Part shown: piece by piece, positions 23,841-35,138 of the stretch | Numbering within the stretch: position 1 is the stretch's first letter | How the letters are laid out: each line of letters starts with the position of its first letter | DNA from: Adiantum capillus-veneris | Taxonomy: Eukaryota > Streptophyta > Polypodiopsida > Polypodiales > Pteridaceae | Reading direction: 5' to 3' | Assembly: GCA_014529385.2 (NCBI GenBank) | Contig: CM043944.1 | Coordinates: forward strand, 53,185,268-53,249,267 | DNA: 64,000 nt | Notes under the pieces: generated by a model | Seen by the model: the letters and a program-made list of their open reading frames with translations, nothing else | Told to the model about the DNA's origin: nothing | The model's database searches: none | Program-made: the position numbers and the translations under genes

Positions 23841-24406
23841 AGCAGTGTCAAGGGTGCTTACAAATGTGTGCCATAATGTTAGAGCAGGTGTGAAGACCCA
23901 GCAGGCAAAGGTGTTGAGGATATGTATGCTTTATGCGGCTATGTGAGTCAAGAGGAGAGATTCGATGCTTAAAAGAATGATTTTCATATGAACAACCTCT
24001 TAGACCATGCAACGTGTGAAGGCCCTTTTCCATAACTCATAAGCATGGTCACACTCCCTGGTCCAATGAAACTCAATAAGAAGCTTGTACAATGGGTGGG
24101 CTATCTCGACAAAGTTTAAAATACACCGTCGATAAACCAAACATGGATCATGAACTTTTGAACTCTCTTATAGTTTGTAGGTGCTGACAAATTGGAAATG
24201 GCTTTAATTTTTCTCTCATCCGTGAAAATCCCATTCTTAGATACTATATATCCTAAAATGACTCCATGTTTAGCAGAAAATTGGCATTTGAAAAGGTTAA
24301 TGAGATACGATCAATCTGCACCTTTCAAACACTTTTCGTAACATGATAGATGTTCTTTCCAAGAAGAATAAACACAAAGGTCATCTAAAAAAGCCTCGCA
24401 AAACTC
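23840..24406 (-). pseudogene. Ty3/gypsy RT fragment (isolated)
   Basis: Minus-strand translation gives EFCEAFLDDLCVYSSWKEHL (24350-24406). FLDD is the catalytic box at about 24380-24391. A stop follows, then LFKCQFSAKHGVILGYIVSK and GIFTDERKIKAISNLSAPTNY (about 24180-24285). After a frame change comes connection-domain wording (PLYKLL.EFHWT.ECDHAYE) to about 24020, fading by 23840. The order and wording are typical of gypsy RT thumb and connection. No LTR or other pol part is adjacent, so this is an old, truncated relic that lies 5' of TE3 and on the opposite strand. Confidence 0.8.
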
Positions 24407-24655
24407 CCTTAATTATTCACTAAATGCAGTGTTTATATATAGTATAGATAAGTAGATACATAAGCTACTAGGCATGGTTAGTTTAATACACATATGTATT
24501 GCATACGGGTTCATGGCACGTGAAAGGTGACACTATGTCCTTTTGCAACCAAGCTCGGCCACTTTGAGACCCACAAATCCCTGCTTTTAATCGGTCTGTA
24601 GCCACAATAACATGTCATTTTCTTTTGCCCTTTCCATTATTGCCCTCACTCACCT

Positions 24656-25370
24656 TGTCATAAAATCTAATATCTACCCACCCAAATGATTTTCTCATAT
24701 TAAACTGGTCATTTAATGTGGGAGAATAAACAAGAACAAGGGTTAGAATATAGACATGTGTTTATGGATTTGTCTCAACATGAAGCCAAGGTAAAAGGGG
24801 TCCAAACGAGAGATGGTATATTAAAGATCAATGCTACCTAATGGAGCTTGAAGACCATAGGGTTAGCTTCATTAAAGACCTCAAAAAGTTAGTGTTCAAA
24901 AGTCCTTTGACCTTAAGCTAGGGCTTACCTTGAGGTGAGAATCCTACCCAAGCGAGAGGTGCTTGTTGGCTTGCTAAATGTTAGTGGGAACTTTACCCAA
25001 AAGCTTGAGGTGTTTCTCACATGCTTAAAAGACTAAAGTTCTTGAAGTATTCAATTCAAAGATAACTCTCAAAAGACATGAACATGCCATGCTTGATTGA
25101 CTAAGTCTTTGAAGTATTCAATTCAACCAAATGAATTAATAAGCATAAAAACACATGTTCAAATGATCCTCTACATGTGGCCCTCATGATTTGTTTGAAT
25201 GCTATTGGATAGGTTTTAAAGGGGTCCAATGAGAATTTAGATACATAAAAATAAATAAATAATTTCTTTCTCTCAAAGAGGAAAAAGAGGACACATGTCC
25301 AAATGAAATAATAAAATAATACAAGAGAGAGAGAGGTGTGGACCAAGCATGATAGGGGGGTATACTCTCC

Positions 25371-25407
<37 letters not shown>

Positions 25408-26091
25408 TCTCTCATTGTGTGGAGTGCAAAATGCAAGAGCTCCATCTCCTTCTCCAAGTTTGTTGAGAAGTGGAGAGCTTACACCAACACTCTTGACTAT
25501 GGAATGCAAATCCAACCAAGAGCCATGCTTCAATGCTTAAGCTTGCCATCTTCTTCTTCTTCATTACTATGCTATTATGCTATGCTAAGCAAGAAGAGTG
25601 ATGATAAGTGAGGAACTATTTCATTCTCCTATGAAATGTTTCTTCTTCCTCTTCCCTACCCTCAGTCCCCACTAGCTCTCTCCACCTTCGAAGGTGTTGG
25701 AGGCCTTGAGATAGTTTATGATTTTTGCAAAGTTTATGTTAAGCTTGTGATGCATGAAGCTTTCCATCTTCATAGCATCACCAAGTTCACAAGGAACACA
25801 AAGATTGTATTGTAACAAAGTCTCTCTTGATGGGAGAATCTATAATACAAACGCCTTTTGAAGGGGGAACCGGCTCCAAATAAATCCGGTCCTCATCTAT
25901 TGTCATGTTCTCTAATACTCTCTCTCTCTCTTGCAAAACTATTGTTCATGCCAAGTTAATTAAATGCTATGTTTATGTTGCTACCATCAAATAAGTTCAC
26001 CCTCCAAGTTCTCAAAGTAATCTCACAAAAATGCTCACTCTAATTTTCTTAATCTCTCTATTCTCAAAGTTCATAGGCCATTTATATTACA
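24656..26091 (+). repeat. TE3 5' LTR
   Basis: Aligns throughout with 45935-47393, ends at TATTACA just before the PBS, and carries (CA)n at 25372-25406. Target duplication CACCT immediately precedes it. Confidence 0.95.
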
Positions 26092-26108
26092 TTGGTATCA
26101 GAGCATTT
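26092..26108 (+). promoter_or_regulatory. TE3 primer binding site (initiator tRNA-Met)
   Basis: TTGGTATCAGAGCATTT follows the LTR directly. TGGTATCAGAGC is the standard plant PBS complementary to the 3' end of initiator tRNA-Met, usual for chromoviruses and Copia elements. Confidence 0.9.
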
Positions 26109-26502
26109 GGTTTCTCTTTTCTTGCTTAAGAAGAGAGGTCCTTAAGTAGCCTATTAATGGTTGATTTTGTTAATTATATTAGGTAAGTGGGACTAGGATC
26201 TATTATCGGTTTTGTTGAGCCCACTACGTGGGATATGGTACACACCTTGGGAGCTTTGGTCTTAATAATGGGGTCTTTTTAGACTTGCCTACGGCTTTAC
26301 TATTATGGAGCCAGAAGAAGTCCAAAAGGAGCTATTCCTCGGCAATTTTGCTATGTTAGACCCACCCCACTACTCTATATAATTAACCAATTCGAGCTGT
26401 GGGTGTAGATACTTAAGTACTTGTTTTCAAAGGCTAAGAGGAGTAGCAACTAAGGTTTGAGTTGCCAAAGAATACACTAAGTAAACACATAAGTATAATT
26501 AG

Positions 26503-27850
26503 CATGGCTGGCAATAACCAGGAGAGTAGAATGAACATTGATAACTTTGATTTTGCACATGAATGTGCTAATGATGATGCCCCCATGTTTATCAATTATC
26601 TTGTTACTAGGTTGCATCAAGCTATGGGCAACCCTACTTTGAAAGCCAAAGTTACTCAACAACTTCGTGCTTATGGGATTTTCCTTCCTCTCCAAGAGGA
26701 GAGAGAGCTTAGGAGGCCTCTTGATGAGACCCCCAAAAGAAGACTCTCTCCCATACAAAAGGAGGAATCCAAAGATCCAGAAAGTAATGAATCCCTAAGT
26801 TCCTCTGAAGATGTGCCTCCACGAAGATGGCGGTCTAGATGATCGCCAACTCCTCCCATGAGGAAATGGTCAACACATAGTCCTTCTCCTCATCACTCCA
26901 AAAGGGAAGAGACAAAACAAAGGAAGAAAAGTTCAAGAAAGAGGTCACTCTCTTCACCTTCCTCCTCTCACGAAGAAATCTATGGCTATTTTCCTAGAGA
27001 ATACAAGAGGGGAGGACATCGCAAATCATACCCTGCATGGTGAAGATCACAAAATCTCAAGAAGTTCAAAGAGGAAGGAAAGAGTATCTCTTTTCTCATG
27101 TATGATGGCACATTTGGTGCAACCGACAAAGTATTGGCCTTCATCCACAATTTGATGCGGCCTTTGGAGACGAGGGATTCATGGAGTCCTCCAAGCTACG
27201 CCATGTAGCTATGCGCTTCCAAAAATCAACTCGTCAATGGTGGGCTAGCCTTCGTTGCAATGGTGAAGCCCCAAAGACATGGAAAAATCTACAAGTTTCC
27301 ATCATGAAGCAATTCGCTTGCAATTCCTTGCAAGCAATGCAAAGGACAAAGTACTTACGGAATGGTGAAGTTTGAAGCTTCTCTCACATGAGTCTATTCA
27401 CAAATATGTGGACAAGTTTTGGGATTTTCATCTCAAGGCTACTATCTTCCAGAAGATAGACTTTGTTGAGCAAAAGCAACAATTTTGTGCGGAATTACCT
27501 GAAGAAATGGCCGAGTATGTCAACTCCCAATGGCCTGGTTCTATAACCGAAGTAATCCACCATACCTGGTTGCTTCGCGCATCAATTTCCAACAAGGGGC
27601 TAGACGGAATGTCAAACCCATGGAAAACAAAGACAAAAATGATGCAAAGGAGAAAACCAATGCCCAACATTCTTCCCAAGGCACTTCCTACAACAACAAC
27701 AATAGGTACAAGGAGAAGGGAGTTTACAAAGGTAAAAGCAAACTCTCTCATGAAGAGCTTGAAGCTTTTCGCAAGGACCATAAGTGTTTTAAGTGTAGAG
27801 GCCAAGGACATGGCTATCATTCTTGCCCTAAGAAAAATTCTCGCAATGAG
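26503..27850 (+). pseudogene. gag: TE3 gag with zinc knuckle
   Basis: Opens at the ATG at 26503 (MAGNNQESRMNID), followed by a serine/arginine-rich region with TGA stops near 26840 and 27041. The capsid core is FLMYDGTFGATDKVLAFIH (about 27090), HVAMRFQKSTRQWWASLRC and WKNLQVSIMKQF, then the VDKFWDFHLKATIF segment. A frameshift near 27540 separates the core from the nucleocapsid, which has a complete CX2CX4HX4C at 27785-27826 (CFKCRGQGHGYHSC). The capsid wording is typical of chromovirus gag. At least three frame or stop lesions are needed to explain the present reading. Confidence 0.82.
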
Positions 27851-28200
27851 ACTCCTAGGGCTTCCACCATCGAAGCTCCAAAAGAGCATGCTCATTGCAA
27901 AGGATCATCTCTCTCCTATGCTTGGGGAAAGGTAAGGGATCATGATGCCTTCATCTTGTTTGACCCTGGCTCTATTCACAACTTCATATCAATGGAGTTG
28001 GCCACCAAGTTGGGCATTCAAGCTTTTGAGATGGGAGATATTGTAACGGCTGACACAACTTTCAAGGGACAGCAAGCCTCCGTTACTCCCTTGATTGGGA
28101 AATTGAGGCTTCATGTCCAAAGCTATGTCGACAAAGAAGACTTTTTCATCTCTCCTCTCCAACATGAGAATGTTATCCTAGGGGTGCCATGAATTGATCG
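27851..28200 (+). pseudogene. TE3 protease
   Basis: Retropepsin with active-site loop LFDPGSIHNFIS (Asp at 27962-27964). The usual D-S/T-G is D-P-G here, an unfavourable change next to the catalytic Asp. The domain runs through NVILGVP (about 28185), where a TGA replaces the expected Trp codon. It is in frame with the upstream zinc knuckle, as in a Gag-Pro-Pol polyprotein. Confidence 0.75.
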
Positions 28201-28925
28201 CATGGCTGCCAACATGAGGTTCCCTGAGAGGAGAATCTACTTCACCTACAGGGGAAAGAACATGTATATAGATGGTAATGAGTCTAGTCGTACTATACCA
28301 CTTGTAAATTCACCAGCTTTTGATAAGTCAATGAAAAGCTCGATTTTTGCGTACATGATTTTTGTCAAAGAATCCACTAATGATGCTAATGGTTTATCAA
28401 ATAAAAATGGTAGAAATCAAGAAGAGTTAGACTTGTCTAACTTTCTAAAAGGATTTCAAGATGTATTCATCGATAATATCCCTATGGACTTACCTACAAA
28501 ACGAGGGGATGATGACTATCGAATTGAGCTCCTATCAGGAATCTCACCGCCTAACAAGCCTCCTTATCAAGTTTCCCAAGCTCAACAAAAGGAGATAAGA
28601 GGCAAGTACAAGAGGTAGACAAAGGGATGGTGAGGCCTAGCTCATCTCCCTTTTGTTCTCCAATCCTTTTAGTGCAAAAGAAAGATGGAACATACCGCAT
28701 GTGTGTGGACTATCGCTCACTAAACCATATCACTATCAAAAACATATTTCCCGTACCTCAGGTAGAAGATCTGTTTGATAAGCTACAAGGATCTACCTAC
28801 TTCAGTAGGATCGCCCTTAAAAGTGGCTATCATCAAATAAGGATAGTGGAGGAAGATATCCTAAAGACCACGTTTCGTACAATGTTTGGTCTTTATGAAT
28901 ATCTAGTCATCCTTTTGGCTTGACC
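28201..28925 (+). pseudogene. TE3 reverse transcriptase (catalytic box deleted)
   Basis: Linker and N-terminal RT read LSNFLKGFQDVFIDNIP, the YRIELLSG stretch, then after a TAG at 28616 MVRPSSSPFCSPILLVQKKD, RMCVDYRSLNHITIKN and SGYHQIRI. At about 28920-28935 the sequence passes from the start of the FGLTNAPA motif (with a TGA) directly into RNase H (DTCGDCLAAVLLQ). The YxDD box, thumb and connection are therefore missing: an internal deletion of several hundred bases compared with any gypsy RT. Confidence 0.82.
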
Positions 28926-28926
28926 A

Positions 28927-29268
28927 ATGCACCTGCTTGATACTTGTGGGGATTGCCTTGCAGCAGTTTTGCTTCAAGAATGGCATACCATAGCATATGA
29001 GAGTCGAAGGCTCAATACGGATGAACAAGTCTTGGGTATTTACGAGAAAGAGCTTTTAGCTGTTCTACATGCCCTAGACACATGGAAGCACTATTTACTG
29101 GGGACTCCATTCATTTTACAAATAGACCATCAAAGTCTCAAGTACTTCATGATGCAAACAAAGCTTTCTCACAAACAACTCAGGTGGGCAAATTTTCTTT
29201 TGCAATTTAATTTTCATATTGCTCACATTGCTGGTAAGCACAATCAAGTGGCCGATGCACTATCATGA
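28927..29268 (+). pseudogene. TE3 RNase H
   Basis: Gypsy-type RNase H, nearly complete: CGDCLAAVLLQEWHTIAYES, LNTDEQVLGIYEKELLAVLH, FILQIDHQSLKYF and HIAGKHNQVADALS. The first acidic motif reads DTCGD where DASG. is usual. It ends at a TGA (29266-29268), apparently a decayed Arg codon because RPKVNVVS follows in frame. The domain removes template RNA during cDNA synthesis. Confidence 0.85.
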
Positions 29269-29286
29269 CGACCAAAAGTTAATGTT

Positions 29287-29467
29287 GTGTCTATAGCAAC
29301 TCACAATGATCTATCTTCAATGATAGATGAGTTTGCTATTGACCCTAACTTTAAAGACATAATGTTAGCCCTGGCTTTGGGAAAGAAAGAGGAACCATTC
29401 CCCTTGCAGGATGGTTATCTTCTCCATGGCAATAGGCTATGTCTTACCCACTCTCTTCGTGAGAAAG
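29287..29467 (+). pseudogene. TE3 integrase, N-terminal lead-in
   Basis: Spacer between RNase H and integrase and the start of the zinc domain (FPLQDGYLLHGNRLCLTHSL then REK). It stops at the TE4 insertion; GAAAG at 29463-29467 is the left copy of the target duplication. Confidence 0.8.
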
Positions 29468-30401
29468 TGTTGGATAGATACACCGCGACGGACGTCAGCA
29501 CAGCGAGAACTCACCTAACATATAATGTCAACTAAGGACAAAGCTCGACCCGCAGGCGCGTGGAAGCAAGCATAAGGTGTCAACCTACACTTGACCGACT
29601 CCTAACTAATTTCTACAGAGGTCTCTACCAATTTTCTAAGTCACAGCCTTCAAGAGTGCATAAGAGGAAACTTCCTACAACGCTTTCTAGAGCCGAACAC
29701 CCATCAAACAATCTCAAAACACCATAGAACTTGAAGGAGACCCTACTAATACCAATAGGTTGCTCTCCCTAAGGTCTATGAACCAAAACCCCAACCCAAA
29801 ACACCCAGTGAAAAATCACGTAGGATGTCTAGTCGAAATTTGCAGGTCTTCGTTTCTGAAATCTAAAGTGCCTAATGTGTAGTTCTACTCAATGTGAACG
29901 CGTGGATATGCTGTAAATGCAAAATCGGACAACGTATGCTCACCCAATCACCAGATGAAGCTCGTAGAAGGAGCTTGCAAAACCGGACCGTACGCGCGTA
30001 ATGTAGGTATCGACGCGTAGCTCTCGTCGGGGGCAAAACGTTGCACTTCTCCGCACTCGATTCCGACCATCGGTGCACACGTAGCGTCAAGATGAAGCTC
30101 ACACTCTCTCTCGTACACAGTACGCTCACTCACAGACTTCAAAAACATGTTTTAAAAATGACAAAAGGTTTTTCATTAAGGTCAAAAAGTGGTATATATA
30201 CCTTACAATTCTCAAACCCTAAAGTTCCAAAATCAACCAACTACTCCATCCATCTATCAAAACTGGGATACAATCTGGAAACTTCTGTAAGTCCCAATAT
30301 TTACAAGGTGAAAAATCAGGTTTCCTCAATAAATGAATAATTACAAAAAATGATAATCCTTCGAGTAGTTAGTCTCCGTGGGGTGTGTCCAGCTTCTAAC
30401 A
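29468..30401 (-). repeat. TE4 3' LTR
   Basis: Matches 43606-44538 with scattered differences. Its start at TGTTGGATAG and end at TTCTAACA on the plus strand are fixed by that alignment and by the GAAAG duplication. A TATATATA box (30192-30201) is shared by both copies. Confidence 0.95.
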
Positions 30402-30436
30402 CTCCCCCCCTACTTGCTCATGTCGTCCCCGACATG
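30402..30436 (-). promoter_or_regulatory. TE4 polypurine tract and adjoining hairpin
   Basis: On the minus strand AAGTAGGGGGGGAG abuts the LTR. Just 5' of it lies a perfect 7 bp hairpin CATGTCG-TCCC-CGACATG (30419-30436, plus-strand spelling). It is the expected plus-strand primer. Confidence 0.65.
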
Positions 30437-30492
30437 GCTGTTGATCCGCTTCTTCATCGTATAGTTTCACGCATCTTGATCAGTGATTCGTA

Positions 30493-32790
30493 TCATGCAT
30501 GCAGGTTCATCATTGTTGGGTCGAAAATATATGTGCTTATTGTGAAGAAGCCTGTGTAGAACGCTTCTTCAAAGGTGTGGAGGTGATAGGATGGTAGAAA
30601 CATTATCCTTTGATACAGCGCATGTATCACCTCCTTGGAAGGCTGACCAGACAGATCATAAGCGCATCTGTAAGTATCTTGGAAGAAGAAGATATTGTTT
30701 GTCACCTGGCCTGGCTTGAATGTCTCAAATACTGCTAAAAGTGTTTTGTAGATTTTCTTCATCATGATGCATGTAAGGTCAGGTGAGCCAGTGAATAATT
30801 TGATGGCGCCCGTTAGGGTTTTCACCATGTATTGGACACTTATTCTCTCACTTGCCTTCAAGCCTGGCAGCTTAGGGTAATTCAGCCAAGTGGGTTGGCT
30901 CCTTTGCAAGATCTCCTGGGCTTTCCACGTCCTGATCCTTGGTAGAGGACAAAAGTTGAGGTTGTCTCTGATGTTTTTCAGTGCCTCTACCAAGTGGATT
31001 AGGTATTGTGGGTACTTTGTGAGCCAGGCCTTCCTCCATTTTGGCTAAGAGTCAACAATTAGCCTGACCCCTTCTGGTTGGGAGGTATCTGCGTTGTAAA
31101 GTGGTACGGTCGGCTCTTCTCTTATCCACTTGTTGATGGTGGCTGCTTCATATTTTAGCAATGGATATGGGAGAGAGGGTTGAAGCCATTCGCGCCTGAG
31201 GTTGCTGGCGTCAATCTTCTGGATGGTCATGGACTTGAAAACCCTCTGCTCCCACTCCAAGGCTTCCTTTGTTGTCTCTTTGATTTCGACCTCTATTGCT
31301 TTCCTTAGCTTCTCCTCCTCCTCCTGTGTTAGATCTTGTGGCTCTTGAGAGGATCGTTCTAGGATTTCCTCTTGCATAGGCGTGTCCATCGGATCTGCCA
31401 CATTTTCTAAATCAATGCCTTCATTGGCCGCTGGCCCAGTGCCCTCTTGCTCTCCAGCTTGCTGTCCTCTCAGCTCCTCGGTCTGCTTTAGAAGTTTTTG
31501 TTTTTCTGATTCAACTTCTTCGCCCATATTCACGAGGAGGTCATTTAATTCGGCGTTTATCCTCTCCGCCTCCTCCAGCTTTCTTTTTATACTTTCTACT
31601 TCCTCTTGCAGAGCTTTTTGGTCTTCTTCCATTCTTGTTTGCATGACAATAGACCCTTCTACCAACATCACTCTTTGCTTTTCTCTAGAGTCAGCTCCTT
31701 CTGAATTTCTTGCATCTGTTCTTCATAAAGTTGACTCTCCGTAGTGATGTGAGTCGAGCTGGTAGCTCTGACTCTGGGAGGGGATGCTCGCAGCCTCTGG
31801 ATGGTCTGATCTTTCACTTTGAGCTGGTCCTTGAGCTCAAGGACCTCATCCTGGCTGGCTTCTTGATCTATCTCCGTCTTTTCTTTGGCGTTTCTCATGG
31901 CTTCAACTACTTTAGATTCCTCAGCCAGCTGTAGGGTCAGGTTATCCCTTTCCCTCTCTGCATCTATCAGTGATTTGCTGAGCTGCTGACATTCCTCTTC
32001 AACTACTTGCATTCTTTGTGCTGCTGTCTGATTTTCTTCCTCCATTGCCTGGCATCTTTGCAATGCCCTTGCTAGGTTGGCCTGCAGCTCAGCTTCTCTC
32101 TCTTTCTGCCTCTGGCTTTGTCCTTGCAAAGTGTCTACTTCCATCTTAATCTTCACTTCAGTGGCCTTGAGAGCTGCCATCTCACTTTCTGAATCCATGG
32201 ACTGGGCTCTCAACCCGGTTCGCTTTGTCATCACCACATCCCAGTCATTGGAGGGCAGGTGCAGGTCCACTGTATCTATGGCCATTTCTTTTAGTTCTAT
32301 TAACCGGATGCCTTGCATTTGTTCTTTAGGCCCTGTGCTTGCCAAGTCGAATGCGACTTGGCAAGCACAGGGCGTGTTCTTTAGGCCCTATGCTTGCCAA
32401 GTCGAATGCGACTGTGGCAGCTTCTTCCTTTGAGTATCCTGCAGCTAGCAGGTCCAAAAATGTGTGATATGAATCATTTGTCTCTTGTTGCTCATTTCAA
32501 GGCTTAGCCTCTTCCTTTGGCTTCGGCTCCTGGCTCTGCTCTTGCTTAGACTCTTCCCGTTCTTCTGGTTTGTCTTCAACCTCTTTATCTTCTTGTGGAG
32601 GGCTGTGAGGAGGTGGTGAGGGCGGTGGGCTGGGTTTAGGGCTGGCCGGTATCTCCACAGCTGGTTCAGCCTCTCCTTGTGTAGTGCATTGATAAATTTT
32701 GGCACTGTTTGGACATTTGGCCAAAGCCTTCTTGCCCTTGTCTCTGAATTCAGACTCTAAAACACCAGTTTTGAGGTTTTGTGGTCAAGA
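30493..32790 (-). pseudogene. Coiled-coil coding region between internal PBS and TE4 PPT (unrecognised)
   Basis: A sense (minus) coding region of roughly 750 codons. The N-terminus (32790-32450) is Pro/Glu/Lys rich (IPASPKPSPPPSPPPHSPP, then EEREESKQEQSQEPKPKEE). A 55 bp tandem/snap-back duplication at 32321-32412 shifts the frame. Then a long coiled coil runs from about 32280 to 31400 (heptads in EREAELQANLARALQRCQAM, ESIKRKLEEAERINAEL and similar). A frame change lies near 31670. A helical tail reads to 31045, where a single TAG interrupts an otherwise continuous frame (PKWRKAWLTKYPQYLIHLVE) to the stop at 30493. No gag, pol or known domain is seen. It may be the 3' extra gene of TE4 or the sole gene of TE5. 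Confidence 0.55.
32321..32412. repeat. Direct duplication containing a perfect 20 bp hairpin
   Basis: The 37 bp block 32321-32357 recurs at about 32376-32412 with one difference. The insert between them makes a perfect inverted repeat: arms 32330-32349 and 32354-32373, loop AATG. This is a fold-back (template-switch) duplication inside the coiled-coil coding region. Confidence 0.9.
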
Positions 32791-33655
32791 TGGTGTTCAG
32801 TTTCACTCAATTTCTGTGGGTACCCTTGTATTGATGTGTTAAACCTGTGGTAAAAAGGTTTTTTCCTTGTTGTTAGTCAATCACCACCTTCATCAGTCTA
32901 TCGCGATAGACTAGGCAGAGAGCAATGGGGATTTAATTTTTGTCTGTTTTTGCATAGTTGTGTTCCATGTGCCCATATAAGTCTATCCCCCAAGTTTTAT
33001 GAAGTTTGGACTTATTTTGACCTTGGACTCAAGTACTTCACAAATTTCACTTTTCTCTGGCAATTCACAACTCAATTGCACTTGAAGTGATGCAAATTTG
33101 ATGACACTTCATCTTAAACTTGTGAACATCAGTCGTACCTCATGACACAGTCAGTTTACCCTAGGCTAATGGTTATATCTCTTCTTGGCCTTGTTAGGGT
33201 CACTTAGTGTTTTCTTATGAGAATCATCTGTTTCTTTTTGTTGGTTTTAGTAGCAATTTTTATGTTTTTCTCAAGTGTTGGATCATAAATTTTAATGTCT
33301 ACTCTTTTCACCCCCTTCAAGGGTATATGGTGTGGGTTTTGCTTTCAAGGCAAGCAAACAGCCTTATTGTTTCTTCTTTTTGTTTTTTTTTGCGTTTTTA
33401 CAGCGTTTTTCTACTCTATTTCTACACAAGTATAACAAGCACTCAAAACCAAAAACCATAACTCCACATTATCCTACTTAACTAAATCTAACTAGTCGCA
33501 GACCCTCGGCAAGACACAGGCTTCCCGGCTATCCACTAGACCTCAGGATACTCTATCCTGGATCTTGTTCTAAAAGTTTAAGCTCTCTCTAGTCAAGACT
33601 AAAGTAAGCTAACCATCACACGAGTGACGTAGATCTCCCTACTTAAGGTCTTCGG
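32791..33655 (-). other. Leader between TE5 PBS and the coiled-coil region
   Basis: About 0.87 kb, no convincing coding on either strand. Its PBS-proximal part resembles in layout the TE4 leader next to its PBS (similar AAGAC/CTAGA-rich wording), suggesting related families. Confidence 0.5.
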
Positions 33656-33674
33656 TCCCCGGCAGCGGCGCCAA
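33656..33674 (-). promoter_or_regulatory. TE5 primer binding site
   Basis: Minus-strand TTGGCGCCGCTGCCGGGGA directly abutting the LTR at 33675. It is identical to the TE4 PBS at 43587-43605 and of the common plant gypsy type. Its presence deep inside TE4 shows a second element 5' end. Confidence 0.85.
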
Positions 33675-34293
33675 TGTTTTAGGGCAAAACTACTCCCATG
33701 TTCATGCTCACGAGCACGATACAGACAACATACTTATCATCCGATGACACGACTAACCCGTAGGTGCACGTAGGCAATCTCGTTAGCTTGTCAGGATGAG
33801 ACCAATCTACACATACGCACTTTTATGATGCATCAATCACTAACCCTGGTAGAATGCAACCCACTCTATCCCTAAACGCTCACAACACCGTTTACACTTC
33901 CAATGAACTCGGAATCGCATCAAACTTACTAGGCACCATCCTCTCACTAGGATATACTTACCTATAAGTCTAATCTCATCACATTTGAACCCTAGTTATC
34001 TCGAATATAGTCGCGATAGACTAACAGGTCATAATCCAAAAGCTGGCGAAACTTAAGTTTATGAGTATCTATGTGTAGCTAATCTCTTTCTCATTCCATA
34101 AAGCACTTGATTGTTGAAAACAGACACTGTTTGTGCTACTTACAAGCAAAACAAGCTCGAGGAAGAATCGATCGCGAGCAGCTCAAAAATGTGAGTGCGT
34201 GGCGTGGGCGCGTAGCTCTCGGAGAGACTACCGTGATGGTGTAGTCACGTCGTGAAACCGGTGAGGGAGAAGCGCGTAGCAAAGAGGATAAGA

Positions 34294-34390
<97 letters not shown>

Positions 34391-34669
34391 ACTCGTACGA
34401 CACAGGATTAATGTTCAAAAATAATGTCTTTTAAAAATGGTTCTAAGGTGACTTTTATACTTTAGTCACCTTAGCTCAAAAATGTACATGGGGTTCTCTT
34501 ACTCATTATTACAAAGTGGGAACAAATCTGAGTCCTGACTAACTGATTAATCTTTACATAACCCAGAAGAATGGATCAAAATGATAAGACGTCTTTGACA
34601 TAAAATGGGAATTTGATATGCTTTACAAGATGGGCTCATTACAACAGTTGGACAAATGGGGCTCCAACA
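33675..34669 (-). repeat. TE5: single LTR (5' LTR by PBS position) inside TE4 integrase
   Basis: In minus sense it starts TGTTGGAGCCCC (34669) and ends CCTAAAACA (33675), TG...CA, with its PBS attached. A TATA box reads GTATAAAAGTC on minus (about 34452-34461) and a (CT)n tract lies at 34295-34388. The TE4 integrase reading (GVYWPT) breaks exactly at its outer edge. No second copy of this LTR is present between 30402 and 33655, and no duplicate of the flanking ACATA was found. It is therefore a partial or recombined element rather than a complete nested one. Confidence 0.75.
34295..34388. repeat. (CT)n microsatellite in TE5 LTR
   Basis: About 94 bp of pure CT repeat on the plus strand. Confidence 0.97.
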
Positions 34670-35138
34670 ACATAGTTGGCCAATAAACCCCTAATTGTTT
34701 TAGTCTCTGGTGTGTTTTCACTGTTGAACAATGAAATGCACAATCCTGGACATGTGATTCTTCAAGGTAGCACTCGAATTCTTCCGGATTTATACATAAT
34801 CGTAGGATTTGGTCCGATCCTAGATGATACAGTCGTCCTGCTATCAACTGGAAGTTTTTTGTTTGTCGAATTGTTTGTTGTTTGGATTTGTATTCCGTAT
34901 TATTAAACCCACTTCCAATGGAAAGAATGCTAACAATTTTCTGAGACCATTTGGGTACCATTTCAACATTGAAAAGATAAGCATCTGGTATGTCATCACC
35001 TACTCCTTTCGGAGCTTCCCCGTTGTGTATCCTTGAAAGATGATCCGCTCGTAGATGAGTTTTACCCTTTTTTACCACCACTCTGAAGTCAAACTCTAGC
35101 AATATAATAAACCAGCGTACAATCTCCCTGTATTGCAT
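34670..35138 (-). pseudogene. TE4 RNase H tail and integrase zinc domain (truncated)
   Basis: Sense reading RADHLSRIHNG closes RNase H. Then FQLIAGRLYHLGSDQILRLC and ESHVQDCAFHCSTVKTHQRL give the first half of the integrase HHCC domain, ending GVYWPT at 34670, where the TE5 LTR starts. The Cys pair, the catalytic triad and the C-terminus of integrase are absent from the window. Whether they were removed by deletion or by recombination is not visible. Confidence 0.8.

Noticed and set aside
30402-33655. A hidden second TE5 LTR
   Set aside because: No stretch resembling 33675-34669 was seen by eye. A diverged copy cannot be fully excluded without alignment.
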